Shown here in pieces: positions 7,630 through 16,127 of a stretch of 32,666 nt of DNA; the first letter of the stretch is position 1; each line of letters begins with the position of its first letter. The DNA is from Streptococcus cristatus (GTDB lineage: Bacteria > Bacillota > Bacilli > Lactobacillales > Streptococcaceae). A model generated the notes under the pieces. The model ran no database searches. It was not told the origin of the DNA and was given only the letters and a program-made list of their open reading frames with translations. The stretch is from assembly GCF_001578775.1 (NCBI RefSeq), contig NZ_KQ969062.1, positions 536,703-569,368 on the forward strand, read 5' to 3'. The position numbers were made by a program, and so were the translations under genes.

Positions 7630-8619
7630 TTATTGAACGTTGGCTTTGTTAATTAAGTCAAACAAATCTTTCTTAGAATCATTTGGTACTTTACGTACGT
7701 CGAATTCAACTCCGAGGTCACGCAATTTTTCGTAAGTTGCCACGTCGTCCTTGTCCATTGACAGAACGTTGTTGACCATTGTCTTACCAGTTGAGTGAGC
7801 CATTGAGCCGACGTTGAGGGTCTTGATTGGCACACCGCCTTCGATAGCGCGTAGGGCATCTTGCGGAGTTTCAAATAAGATAAGAGCGTGCGTATTACCA
7901 AAGCGTGGATCTTTTGAAACAGCAATCAGCTTGTCAATTGGAACAACGTTTGCTTTAACATTACCAGGTGCAGCTTGTTTGATGAGCTCTTTACGAAGTT
8001 CATCCTTAGCTACTGAGTCAGAAGCTACGATGATACGGTCTGCTTTTGAATCTGGAGTCCAAGCTGTCGCAACTTGTCCATGCAACAAACGTGTATCGAT
8101 ACGAGCAAGGTTGATTTTGAGCTTGCCGTCTCCGATAACAGTTCCTTCTGGGATAGCCGCTTGAGCAACTGGTGCAGCAGCAGGAGCAGCGCTTTCTAGG
8201 ACTGGATTTAGCTCTTCTGGAAGTGCTTTTACGCCTTCCTTAGCTTCCTTGATGATATTTGCAACGACAGCATCTACGCCAGCGTTTGCATCCATCATGC
8301 GCTCTGTGTAGGCTTGAATTAGCATAGGCAGGTTCAAACCTGTAATAATCGCGAACTTGCGGTCTGGATTTTCACCCATGACACGGCTAGCTTGGTTAAA
8401 TGGAGACCCACTCCAAAGGTCAGCCAAGACCAATACCTCATCGTTCGCATCAAACGAAGCCACAGCGTCATTGAATTTTGCATACAGATCATCAGGACCT
8501 TCGTTTGGCATGAAAGTTACAACTTGAACTTTTTCTTGCTCACCAAAAATCATAGAACCTGACTGATGAATGCCGGCAGCAAATTCACCGTGGCTGGCAA
8601 TAATGATTCCAATACTCAT
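7630..8619 (-). CDS. manL: PTS system mannose/glucose-specific EIIAB component
   Basis: ManL is the cytoplasmic phosphocarrier that moves phosphate from HPr to the sugar. Two domains are fused in 329 residues. EIIA (about 1-130) has its phosphorylated His10 in [14 protein letters not shown] flexible Ala/Pro linker runs about 143-157. EIIB (about 165-329) has its phosphorylated His180 in [12 protein letters not shown]. In streptococci ManL also influences catabolite repression of other sugar genes. It is first in the operon, and its promoter contains a cre-like site in the spacer. The ATG has GGAGGAAAAAC upstream. Confidence 0.97.
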   Translation of the reverse strand: MSIGIIIASHGEFAAGIHQSGSMIFGEQEKVQVVTFMPNEGPDDLYAKFNDAVASFDANDEVLVLADLWSGSPFNQASRVMGENPDRKFAIITGLNLPMLIQAYTERMMDANAGVDAVVANIIKEAKEGVKALPEELNPVLESAAPAAAPVAQAAIPEGTVIGDGKLKINLARIDTRLLHGQVATAWTPDSKADRIIVASDSVAKDELRKELIKQAAPGNVKANVVPIDKLIAVSKDPRFGNTHALILFETPQDALRAIEGGVPIKTLNVGSMAHSTGKTMVNNVLSMDKDDVATYEKLRDLGVEFDVRKVPNDSKKDLFDLINKANVQ

Positions 8620-8682
8620 TATTGTTTTTCCTCCTTATAAAATGTTTGACTTAAGTTTAAGAAAACTTTAAGGCTAACTATT

Positions 8683-8711
8683 ATTATAAAACGTTTTCAT
8701 GAAAAATGCAA
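8683..8711 (-). promoter_or_regulatory. Promoter of the manLMN operon
   Basis: On the minus strand, TTGCAT (8711-8706) and TATAAT (8688-8683) are 17 bases apart. The leader to manL is about 55 bases. Confidence 0.8.
8686..8699 (-). promoter_or_regulatory. cre-like catabolite site inside the manL promoter
   Basis: Minus strand TGAAAACGTTTTAT resembles the CcpA cre consensus TGWNANCGNTNWCA, differing mainly at the last two bases. It occupies most of the -35/-10 spacer and overlaps the -10, so bound CcpA would block RNA polymerase. It could also be a site for another LacI-family regulator. Confidence 0.6.
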
Positions 8712-8946
8712 GTACCTGAATCGAGGCGACAATGATTTTCAAATTCTATTTCTAGTGAAAAATGCTGTTATATCAGTCTTTTTTAATCTTTTCTTCTCAC
8801 TAAATAATTAGGTGAAGATTAGATCGCCAATTTAACTAGGTTAATATATGAAAGTGGATGAAAATTTCTATGAAAATGCTTATCTGATAAATTGATTAGA
8901 AAGTAAATTTATATAGGAGGAATTTATAGCTGAAGTCCAAGAAGTA
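8712..8946. other. AT-rich intergenic stretch between divergent man and gly promoters
   Basis: I see no convincing gene here. A ribosome-binding-like AGGAGGAATTT at 8918-8928 is not followed by a usable ATG frame. The stretch separates the minus-strand man operon from the plus-strand gly leader. Confidence 0.5.
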
Positions 8947-8975
8947 TTTTACAAATTATCTATTTTCTGCTATAA
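8947..8975 (+). promoter_or_regulatory. Promoter of the glyQS T-box transcript
   Basis: TTTACA (8947-8952) and TATAAT (8970-8975) are spaced by 17 bases and placed directly before the T-box leader. Confidence 0.8.
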
Positions 8976-8981
8976 TCTTTT

Positions 8982-9165
8982 CTAGAAAGAATTCTCATTG
9001 TCTACTTTTTAGCGAGTCTGGGTTGGTGGGAGCCGGATAGGGAAGCAGTGCAGATGGCGCTTTCGATAAACATTTTTAAACGTAATGAAGTAATAAATTA
9101 GGGTGGAACCGCGTCTTGACGCCCCTAGGTCGCATAGCCTAGGACTGTCGGATGTGGTTCTTTTT
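8982..9165 (+). promoter_or_regulatory. T-box riboswitch leader (glycine type)
   Basis: The T-box core GGGTGGAACCGCG (9101-9113) is followed by a terminator stem closing GAACC (9106-9110) with GGTTC (9156-9160) and then TTTTT (9161-9165). The inner arms CCTAGG (9124-9129) and CCTAGG (9138-9143) also pair. GGC at 9056-9058 on the 3' side of stem I is a plausible glycine specifier. In most Firmicutes such a leader lies directly before glyQ. Here an unrelated gene sits between, so it should also come under glycine-tRNA control. Confidence 0.88.
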
Positions 9166-9209
9166 GGCTTCTAGGATAGATGTAATTTATATAGAAAAGG
9201 AGGAATATT

Positions 9210-10055
9210 TTGAAAGAAATTTCACAACTGACGTTTGACACAAAGTATAAATTTCAAGTTTCATTAGGCACATTGCTTATTCTTTTACCACTTATTTTCA
9301 TTGGCTATATTTTTAGTATTAACAAAGCTGAAATACTATTTACCAATGAACAGTATAATAATTTTACAATGAAATCACAATCTATAGTGAATAACCTTCA
9401 ACAGAATTATGAGCATATTTTTTGTTTTTCATTATTATTGCTGATACTTAGTGTACCAGTTGGAATTTATCTAATAACTAAGGGGTTAAGTGATTGGAAA
9501 AAATTTGAAGATTTAGATTTTAAAAAAAGGGCTTTAGAAATCGATGAAATTAATAAAAGAATTACTAAGGCACCTCCTCAAGCAATTGAAGAAAATATAA
9601 AAAGTGATTCAAAATTAGAACAACTTACTGGAGAAATCTCTGAAAAAAATATAAAATCTTACCAATCTATTGAAAACAGTGTAGTTAGAAGAATCTATGA
9701 GACCTCGCCAGTGAACTATAAAATAGTTTCTGATAGAATTCTAAATGGATTTTTGTATGATGTAATAGCAATGGGGCAAGGTATGTTCGATAAAGATATT
9801 ATCTTTGAAATTAAATATTTGCAAAATAATATTGCGAGTTCAGTGTTAGATAGTTATGTTGTGAAATTATATGAATTATCGAATAACTATTCGATAGAAA
9901 CCAATAGGCTTCCAAATAAAGAACTAATACTTGTAACGACAGATGAAACTTTTAACCATATTGATAGATTGATAAATATGCAAAAAAAGAGAAATAATTT
10001 CTCCATAATAGTTCTAAAAGAAAATGAAATAGAGAAAACAAATTTTTTTAATTAA
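9210..10055 (+). CDS. Unknown two-TM protein with possible PD-(D/E)XK nuclease-like cytoplasmic domain
   Basis: I do not recognise this 281-residue protein as a named family. The start is TTG with AAAAGGAGGA seven bases upstream; the next in-frame ATG is 53 codons on, after TM1. TM segments lie near 16-36 and 69-90 with a 30-residue outer loop, followed by a charged, probably helical linker (95-155) and a soluble domain (about 155-280). That domain reads helix, strand ending in Asp184 (FLYDVIA), strand with Glu200-x-Lys202 (IIFEIKYL), helix, strand (ELILVTT), helix, strand. This order and the D...ExK spacing resemble restriction-endonuclease-like folds. The gene is very AT-rich, rich in Asn/Ile/Lys and AGA/ATA codons, unlike glyQ and glyS, suggesting transfer. 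It sits between the glycine T-box and glyQ, 12 bases before glyQ, so glyQS transcription must cross it. The nuclease role is inference only. Confidence 0.75.
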   Translation: MKEISQLTFDTKYKFQVSLGTLLILLPLIFIGYIFSINKAEILFTNEQYNNFTMKSQSIVNNLQQNYEHIFCFSLLLLILSVPVGIYLITKGLSDWKKFEDLDFKKRALEIDEINKRITKAPPQAIEENIKSDSKLEQLTGEISEKNIKSYQSIENSVVRRIYETSPVNYKIVSDRILNGFLYDVIAMGQGMFDKDIIFEIKYLQNNIASSVLDSYVVKLYELSNNYSIETNRLPNKELILVTTDETFNHIDRLINMQKKRNNFSIIVLKENEIEKTNFFN

Positions 10056-10067
10056 AAGGAGTAAAAA

Positions 10068-10985
10068 ATGCCTAAAAAATTAACATTTCAAGAAATAATT
10101 TTGACTTTACAGCAGTTCTGGAATGACCAAGGTTGTATGCTCATGCAGGCTTATGATAATGAGAAGGGGGCGGGAACAATGAGTCCCTATACCTTCCTGC
10201 GGGCTATTGGGCCAGAGCCATGGAATGCGGCCTATGTAGAGCCATCTCGTCGGCCAGCAGATGGTCGTTATGGGGAAAATCCTAACCGTCTTTATCAACA
10301 CCACCAATTTCAAGTGGTTATGAAGCCTTCTCCAAGCAATATCCAAGAACTTTACTTGCAGTCTTTGGAGCTCTTGGGCATCAATCCGCTGGAGCACGAT
10401 ATCCGCTTTGTCGAGGATAACTGGGAAAATCCTTCAACTGGCTCGGCTGGTCTGGGCTGGGAAGTTTGGCTGGATGGTATGGAAATCACTCAGTTCACAT
10501 ACTTCCAGCAGGTCGGAGGTCTGCCAACTCAGCCAGTAACTGCTGAGGTAACTTATGGTCTGGAGCGTCTGGCTTCTTATATTCAAGAAGTGGACTCAGT
10601 CTACGATATTGAGTGGGCTGATGGCGTCAAGTACGGCGAAATTTTTACTCATCCTGAGTATGAACATTCCAAGTACAGCTTTGAGGTCAGCGACCAAGAC
10701 TTGCTCCTGGGGAATTTTGAGAAGTTTGAAGCGGAAGCTAAGCGCTGTCTGGACGAGCATCTGGTGCACCCAGCCTATGACTATGTTCTCAAATGCTCGC
10801 ATACCTTTAACCTCTTGGATGCGCGTGGAGCTGTATCTGTGACAGAGCGGGCTGGTTATATTGCCCGTATTCGTAATCTGGCGCGTGTTGTGGCCAAGAC
10901 CTTTGTGGCTGAGCGCAAGCGTCTGGGCTACCCACTTTTGGATGCAGAGAATCGCGAGAAACTCTTGGCAGAGGAGGGAGAATAA
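10068..10985 (+). CDS. glyQ: Glycyl-tRNA synthetase alpha subunit
   Basis: The alpha subunit holds the class II catalytic core of the bacterial alpha2beta2 GlyRS and activates glycine. The 305-residue product matches the family, with [20 protein letters not shown] near the start, [17 protein letters not shown] carrying motif 2, and [10 protein letters not shown] as motif 3. ATG 10068 follows AAAAGGAG. The stop codon is two bases before glyS, so the subunits are translationally linked. Control comes from the T-box at 8982-9165 through the intervening gene. Confidence 0.97.
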   Translation: MPKKLTFQEIILTLQQFWNDQGCMLMQAYDNEKGAGTMSPYTFLRAIGPEPWNAAYVEPSRRPADGRYGENPNRLYQHHQFQVVMKPSPSNIQELYLQSLELLGINPLEHDIRFVEDNWENPSTGSAGLGWEVWLDGMEITQFTYFQQVGGLPTQPVTAEVTYGLERLASYIQEVDSVYDIEWADGVKYGEIFTHPEYEHSKYSFEVSDQDLLLGNFEKFEAEAKRCLDEHLVHPAYDYVLKCSHTFNLLDARGAVSVTERAGYIARIRNLARVVAKTFVAERKRLGYPLLDAENREKLLAEEGE

Positions 10986-10987
10986 TC

Positions 10988-13027
10988 ATGGTAAAAAATT
11001 TATTAGTTGAATTAGGCTTGGAGGAAATGCCAGCCTATGTCGTGACACCGAGCATGAAGCAGCTGCGCGACAAGATGGGAGCCTTCCTGAAAGACCATCG
11101 TCTGACCTTTGAAAAAATTGAAATGTTCTCTACGCCTCGTCGTCTGGCGGTGCGTGTGGTTGGCTTGGCGGACAAGCAGTCTGATTTGACCGAAGATTTC
11201 AAAGGCCCTTCTAAGAAAATTGCTCTGGATGCTGATGGGAACTTCACAAAGGCTGCCGAAGGTTTTGTCCGTGGCAAGGGCTTGACGGTTGAGGACATTA
11301 CTTTCCGCGAAATCAAAGGGGAAGAATATGTCTATGTGACCAAGGAAGAAATCGGCCGCCCAGTAGAGGAGATCATCCCAGCAGTGACGGAAGTTCTGCA
11401 AGCTTTGACCTTCCCTGTCAGCATGCACTGGGCCAACAACACCTTTGAATACATCCGTCCAGTACATACTTTGACTGTGCTCTTAGATGAGCAGGCCTTT
11501 GACTTGGATTTCTTGGACATCAAGAGTGGCCGTACTAGCCGTGGCCATCGCTTCTTGGGCAAAGAAACGCAGATTGCTTCAGCAGATTCATATGAAGATG
11601 ACCTACGGGCTCAGTTTGTCATTGCCAGCCCTCTTGAGCGGGGTGATATGATTGTCGAGCAGATTCGAGCACTGGAAGCGGAGCACGGTGTTTCTATCGA
11701 GATTGACGAAGACTTGCTTAATGAAGTCTTGAATCTGGTAGAATATCCAACTGCTTTCCTAGGTAATTTTGATGCTAAATACTTAGAGGTGCCAGAGGAA
11801 GTTTTGGTAACTTCTATGAAAGAGCACCAGCGTTACTTTGTTGTGCGCGATAGTGAAGGCAAACTTTTGCCGCACTTCATCTCTGTCCGCAACGGAAATG
11901 CAGAGCATCTGGAAAATGTCATCAAGGGGAATGAGAAAGTCTTGGTGGCTCGTCTGGAAGATGGGGAATTCTTCTGGCGGGAAGACCAAAAACTAGCTAT
12001 TGCCGACTTGGTTGAAAAGCTGAGCAATGTGACTTTCCATGAGAAGATTGGCTCTCTGGCAGAGCACATGGAGCGGACTGGCAAGATTGCTGCTCTCTTG
12101 GCGCAAGAAGCAGGATTGGATGCTGATGAGACAGCTGACTTGGCTCGTGCAGCGGCTATTTATAAGTTTGACTTGCTGACTGGTATGGTTGGTGAGTTTG
12201 ATGAGCTGCAAGGTATCATGGGTGAGAAATATGCTCTGCTGGCTGGTGAGAATGCTGCAGTGGCAGCTGCCATTCGGGAGCACTATATGCCAACTTCAGC
12301 CGATGGCGAATTGCCTGACACCAAGGTCGGAGCCGTCTTGGCTCTGGCTGATAAGCTAGATACCATTCTGTCCTTCTTCTCAGTTGGCTTGATTCCAAGC
12401 GGTTCCAATGACCCGTATGCACTACGCCGTGCGACTCAGGGTGTCGTTCGTATTTTGGATAAGTTTGGCTGGAACATTGACTTGGCTCAGCTTCTTAGTC
12501 AGCTTTACGAACTCAAGTTTGATAGCCTAAGCTATGACAATCAAGAGGCGGTGCTGGACTTCTTCCGTGCCCGTGTTGAGAAGATGATGGATCGTAGCAT
12601 TCCGAAAGACATCGTGACGGCTGTTCTTCAAAGCACTAACTTTGTCGTACGCGATTTGGTAGAAACGGCTGCGCTTCTAGCGGAAAAAGCCAAAGAAGAC
12701 AACTTTAAGTCAGCAGTTGAAAGCCTGTCTCGTGTCTTTAATCTAGCTGAGAAAGCCCAAGGGCAGACAGCTGTCAATCCAGCACTCTTTGAAAATCAAG
12801 AGGAAAAAGACTTGGCTGCGGCCATTGAAAAAGTGGAGTTGACGGCAGACTTAGCTGCTAATCTGGATCAACTTTTTGCCCTCAGTCCAGCTATTGACGC
12901 TTTCTTTGACCATACCATGGTTATGGCAGAAGATGAGGCTTTGCGTAACAACCGTCTAGCTCTCCTAGTTTCTTTGACAGACAAGGCTGGCCAGCTGGCC
13001 CAGTTTAATCAGATTAATACCAAATAA
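10988..13027 (+). CDS. glyS: Glycyl-tRNA synthetase beta subunit
   Basis: The 679-residue beta subunit recognises tRNA-Gly and is required for charging by GlyQ. Visible family features are the N-terminal [12 protein letters not shown], the [10 protein letters not shown] region near 278, an HD-like segment around residues 390-430, and a C-terminal DALR-like anticodon-binding domain ending in a helical [15 protein letters not shown] region. The ribosome binding site GAGGAGGGAG lies inside the end of glyQ. A small UPF0291 gene follows after 20 bases and may be co-transcribed. Confidence 0.97.
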   Translation: MVKNLLVELGLEEMPAYVVTPSMKQLRDKMGAFLKDHRLTFEKIEMFSTPRRLAVRVVGLADKQSDLTEDFKGPSKKIALDADGNFTKAAEGFVRGKGLTVEDITFREIKGEEYVYVTKEEIGRPVEEIIPAVTEVLQALTFPVSMHWANNTFEYIRPVHTLTVLLDEQAFDLDFLDIKSGRTSRGHRFLGKETQIASADSYEDDLRAQFVIASPLERGDMIVEQIRALEAEHGVSIEIDEDLLNEVLNLVEYPTAFLGNFDAKYLEVPEEVLVTSMKEHQRYFVVRDSEGKLLPHFISVRNGNAEHLENVIKGNEKVLVARLEDGEFFWREDQKLAIADLVEKLSNVTFHEKIGSLAEHMERTGKIAALLAQEAGLDADETADLARAAAIYKFDLLTGMVGEFDELQGIMGEKYALLAGENAAVAAAIREHYMPTSADGELPDTKVGAVLALADKLDTILSFFSVGLIPSGSNDPYALRRATQGVVRILDKFGWNIDLAQLLSQLYELKFDSLSYDNQEAVLDFFRARVEKMMDRSIPKDIVTAVLQSTNFVVRDLVETAALLAEKAKEDNFKSAVESLSRVFNLAEKAQGQTAVNPALFENQEEKDLAAAIEKVELTADLAANLDQLFALSPAIDAFFDHTMVMAEDEALRNNRLALLVSLTDKAGQLAQFNQINTK

Positions 13028-13047
13028 AAGGTAAGAGAGGTAGAATC

Positions 13048-13304
13048 ATGGATCCTAAAAAAATTGAACGTATCAATGAACTGGCTAAAAAGAAAAAACG
13101 GAAGGCCTAACTGCTGAAGAAAAAGTGGAACAAGCTAAACTTCGTGAAGAGTATATCGAAGGCTACCGTCGCTCTGTTCGCCATCACATTGAAGGCATCA
13201 AGATTGTCGACGAGGAAGGCAATGATGTGACGCCTGAAAAATTGCGTCAAGTTCAACGTGAGAAAGGTCTTCATGGCCGCAGTCTAGATGATCCAAATTC
13301 ATAA
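13048..13304 (+). pseudogene. UPF0291/DUF896 small protein gene, frameshifted in an A6 run
   Basis: This small gene (85 residues when intact) belongs to the UPF0291 (DUF896, YnzC-like) family of short helical soluble proteins of uncertain function. ATG 13048 has GGTAAGAGAGGTAG upstream. The zero frame stops at TAA 13108, after 20 codons. Inserting one A into the A6 run at 13093-13098 restores a full reading frame through [19 protein letters not shown] to the ending RSLDDPNS at 13304. The coding sequence is otherwise undamaged and the total length is one base short of a multiple of three. Explanations are a true single-base deletion, a sequencing error in a homopolymer, or slippage on the A run that would restore the frame by -1. 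Confidence 0.85.
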
Positions 13305-13311
13305 CAACAAG

Positions 13312-13500
13312 AAAAAGAGAGAGTGGGACAGAAATCGGTAATTCGTTAGAATTCGATTTCGTCGTCCCACCTCCGCACAGTTGAGTAGGGCTGTAAAAAC
13401 TGATGAAATCAGCGTAGTAGAGCCCACTCAACCACTGCGTCTTGCTCTACAATCCAAAGACAATTGAAGAGTCTAGGACTTTTGTCCCAGACTCTTTTTT
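13312..13500 (-). repeat. Structured dispersed repeat, copy 2 (reverse orientation)
   Basis: This is the same element as 3641-3819 on the opposite strand, lying between the convergent UPF0291 and asparaginase genes. Its first hairpin reads AGAGTCT/AGACTCT where the other copies have AGAGGCT/AGCCTCT, so both arms changed together and pairing is kept. The last hairpin closes GTGGGAC with GTCCCAC. T-runs at both ends would let it terminate transcripts from either side. Confidence 0.85.
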
Positions 13501-13625
13501 TGAATTTATAACTTCGCTTAAGGCTAAGAATATTTATGGACTTGGAACTTTATATCGAGGGATACAGCATTATAAAGGAAAATCAAGAAATAATGCCTAG
13601 CAAGCGAGTAGACAAGCTTGGTTTT

Positions 13626-14588
13626 TTATCCTTCTATATAGTCTCTTAATGCTTGACCACTTAGGCCGACATTGAGGGCAATCAGTAGCTTGATGCGAGC
13701 CTTCGGTGCATTGAGCTCTTTGACAAACATGATTCCGGCTTGGTGCAGCTTGACACCACCGCCTTCATAGGCGTAGACAGGCTCAGCAATGCCGTTGAAA
13801 CAGCGTGAAACGAGAGCGATGGGGAGACCAGCTTCTACCATCTCTGTTAATTTTTCCGCAGTTTCTTTTGGCAGATTGCCTGCGCCAAAGGCTTCGATGA
13901 TGAGGCCGTCTAGCTTTTGCCAATCCAGCATATCAAGCAGTTCTGTTTTCATACCGGCATAGGCTGGAATGATGGGTACCAGTCCCGAAATGCTAGTCAG
14001 ATCAAAGCGGACGCGAGGTTCTGCTGTTTTGAAATAGAGAATTTCGTGTTTCATGACTAGGCCTAAAGGGCCGTGCGTCGGAGTTTGAAAGGTGCTGACG
14101 TTGGTGGTGTGGGTTTTAGTGACATATTTGGCAGCATGGACTTCGTCATTCATGACGACTAGGACGCCCTTGCCTCGACTCTTCTCGTCGCTGGCTACCC
14201 GTAAAGCAGTCAGGTAGTTATAAACTCCGTCACTGCCGAGTTCATTTGAACTTCTCATAGCTCCGGTCAAAACGACAGGGATGTCAGGCAGGTCCATGGT
14301 ATCAAGGAAGTAGGCTGTTTCCTCTAGAGTATCGGTTCCGTGGGTAATGACCACACCGTCGTATTGGTCAGCGTCAGCCTTGATTTTTTGGTAGAGTTCG
14401 AGCATGTGCTTGGGAGTGATGTGAGGACTGGGAACGTTGAAGAAATCAACCACCGTCACTTCAATACCCTCTAAGGGAACAGCCACATGGTTCATAGGAT
14501 TGTCTTGGCTGCTATTGACAGCGCCACTCCCATCAGCCTGCATGGAAATGGTTCCACCCGTATGTAAAACTAAAATTTGCTTATTCAT
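13626..14588 (-). CDS. ansA: L-asparaginase, type I (cytoplasmic)
   Basis: This enzyme hydrolyses asparagine to aspartate and ammonia. The 320-residue protein has no signal peptide, so it is the cytoplasmic form. The nucleophile Thr13 lies in HTGGTIS; the second catalytic set is Thr85-Asp86 in THGTDTLEET with Lys158 in YVTKTH. A short region shared with the divergent HAD gene contains both start sites. GGAGAAG precedes the ATG. The structured repeat copy 2 lies downstream. Confidence 0.95.
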   Translation of the reverse strand: MNKQILVLHTGGTISMQADGSGAVNSSQDNPMNHVAVPLEGIEVTVVDFFNVPSPHITPKHMLELYQKIKADADQYDGVVITHGTDTLEETAYFLDTMDLPDIPVVLTGAMRSSNELGSDGVYNYLTALRVASDEKSRGKGVLVVMNDEVHAAKYVTKTHTTNVSTFQTPTHGPLGLVMKHEILYFKTAEPRVRFDLTSISGLVPIIPAYAGMKTELLDMLDWQKLDGLIIEAFGAGNLPKETAEKLTEMVEAGLPIALVSRCFNGIAEPVYAYEGGGVKLHQAGIMFVKELNAPKARIKLLIALNVGLSGQALRDYIEG

Positions 14589-14610
14589 AGATGAGCTTCT
14601 CCGTGAATTG

Positions 14611-14619
14611 TGTTATAAT
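14611..14619 (+). promoter_or_regulatory. Extended -10 promoter of the HAD fusion gene
   Basis: TGTTATAAT lies 24 bases before ATG 14643 in the 54-base region shared with the divergent asparaginase gene. No strong -35 is visible. Confidence 0.5.
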
Positions 14620-14642
14620 TTATTGTATCATAAAAGGAAAGA

Positions 14643-16061
14643 ATGAGAAAATCAATGGAAATAAAAGCCGTCTTTTTTGATATAGATGGAACCTTGATTA
14701 ATGACAGTCGAACCGTCTTGAAATCGACAGAAGCTGCCATTAAGAGTTTGCAGGAACAAGGGATTTTGGTCGGTTTAGCAACAGGTCGAGGTCCTTTCTT
14801 TGTCAAGCCTTTTATGGACAAGCTGGATTTAGACTTTGCTGTCACCTACAATGGTCAGTATATTTTTTCAAAGGACAGAGTCATTTCTGCCACACCGATT
14901 GATAAGCAGAGCTTGCGTGATCTGATTGCCTATGCCAAGAAGCACCGAAAAGAGATTTCCTTGGGGACAGAACAGGCCATGCAAGGTTCAAAAATTATGA
15001 CCTTTGGTATGAGTTCCTTTTCACAGTGGGCTACCCAGTTTATTCCTAGGAAAATGACTCGGACGGTGAGCCATGGTTTTAACAAGATTGTGAGCAAGGC
15101 CCTGCCTCAGCATGAAGAAGACCTGCTGAAATTGATTCAAGAGCCTATCTATCAAGTTCTGATTTTGGCGGATCCGGCTGAGAGTGCAAAGATTGAAGCG
15201 GATTTTCCACATTTGAAATTTACTCGTTCGAGTCCTTATGCAGCGGACATCATCAATCAAGAGATGTCCAAGCTGGAGGGAATTCGTCTAGTCGGTCAAG
15301 AGTATGGCTTTGATATCCATCAGGTCATGGCCTTCGGAGATTCAGACAATGACCTGGAAATGCTGTCGGGAGTTGGCTTGTCTATTGCCATGGGGAATGG
15401 CACCAGCTCTGTCAAGGAAGTAGCCAAGCATACGACAAGCAGCAATAGTCAGGATGGGATTCATCGGGCACTTGAACATTTCGGTATTTTGGCGAGTGAG
15501 AAAGTCTTTGTGTCTCGCGATCACCACTTCAATAAGGTCAAGACCTTCCATGGTGTCATGGATGAGTCTACGCAGGAAGAACCCATCGCTTGGATACCAG
15601 AGGAAGCTCGGCATCGTGCTGACTTCAAGTTGGAAGAGTTGGTTGAATTTCTCAGAGCTGCCAGCTCTTCAGAGGAAGAATTTGATCAGTCGATGGCCAG
15701 AATGCACGAGGCTTTAGATAAGGCTGCTGCCAAGGTTCGTAGCAAGAGCAAGGCAGAAATCTCCTTAGTTGGTCAAGTGGATGCTCTGATCGATACGCTC
15801 TACTTTACTTACGGTAGTTTTGTCTTGATGGGAGTTGATCCTGAACGGATTTTCGATATTGTCCATCAGGCCAATATGGGGAAAATTTTCCCAGATGGAA
15901 AAGCGCATTTTGATCCAGTGACCCATAAAATCCTCAAACCAGATGACTGGGAAGAGAAATATGCGCCAGAACCAGCGATCGAACGGGAGTTGGAGCGACA
16001 GATTCAGGCTTATCAGCTCAATGTGGAAAAGGCGCAAAAAGAAACAAAAGACGAAGAGTAG
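14643..16061 (+). CDS. Cof-type HAD phosphatase fused to a MazG-like pyrophosphohydrolase domain
   Basis: This 472-residue protein has two parts. Residues 1-285 form a Cof/IIB HAD phosphatase: FFDIDGT with Asp13 and Asp15, a LATGRG motif near 45-50, and AFGDSDNDLEML (230-241) as the acidic motif. Residues about 320-440 look like an all-alpha MazG-type NTP pyrophosphohydrolase: EELVEF (331-336), VDALIDTLYF with Asp380 and Asp384, then GVDPERIFDIVHQANMGKI and a DGK...KILKPDDW ending, which is typical of phage and bacterial MazG-like proteins. The C terminus is a charged helix. The fusion suggests removal of unwanted nucleotides by pyrophosphate release and dephosphorylation, which is inference. 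ATG 14643 has AAGGA close upstream; ATG 14655 is an alternative start but is spaced too far. Confidence 0.85.
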   Translation: MRKSMEIKAVFFDIDGTLINDSRTVLKSTEAAIKSLQEQGILVGLATGRGPFFVKPFMDKLDLDFAVTYNGQYIFSKDRVISATPIDKQSLRDLIAYAKKHRKEISLGTEQAMQGSKIMTFGMSSFSQWATQFIPRKMTRTVSHGFNKIVSKALPQHEEDLLKLIQEPIYQVLILADPAESAKIEADFPHLKFTRSSPYAADIINQEMSKLEGIRLVGQEYGFDIHQVMAFGDSDNDLEMLSGVGLSIAMGNGTSSVKEVAKHTTSSNSQDGIHRALEHFGILASEKVFVSRDHHFNKVKTFHGVMDESTQEEPIAWIPEEARHRADFKLEELVEFLRAASSSEEEFDQSMARMHEALDKAAAKVRSKSKAEISLVGQVDALIDTLYFTYGSFVLMGVDPERIFDIVHQANMGKIFPDGKAHFDPVTHKILKPDDWEEKYAPEPAIERELERQIQAYQLNVEKAQKETKDEE

Positions 16062-16127
16062 CGACTCTTCATCAGCAGAATTTTTATTTTACGATACTCA
16101 ATCGAATTATTTTACGGAGGTTTTCTC

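Noticed and set aside
8918..9047. AGGAGGAATTT followed by an open frame
   Set aside because: There is no ATG, GTG or TTG at the right distance, and the frame runs into the promoter and T-box leader.
13198..13431. Minus-strand 77-codon frame
   Set aside because: It lies in the dispersed repeat and antisense to the UPF0291 gene; no ribosome binding site and no family resemblance.
13601..13627. Possible terminator CAAGC/GCTTG followed by GTTTTTT
   Set aside because: The stem is only five bases and the T-run points on the plus strand, where no gene ends; the asparaginase gene is on the other strand.
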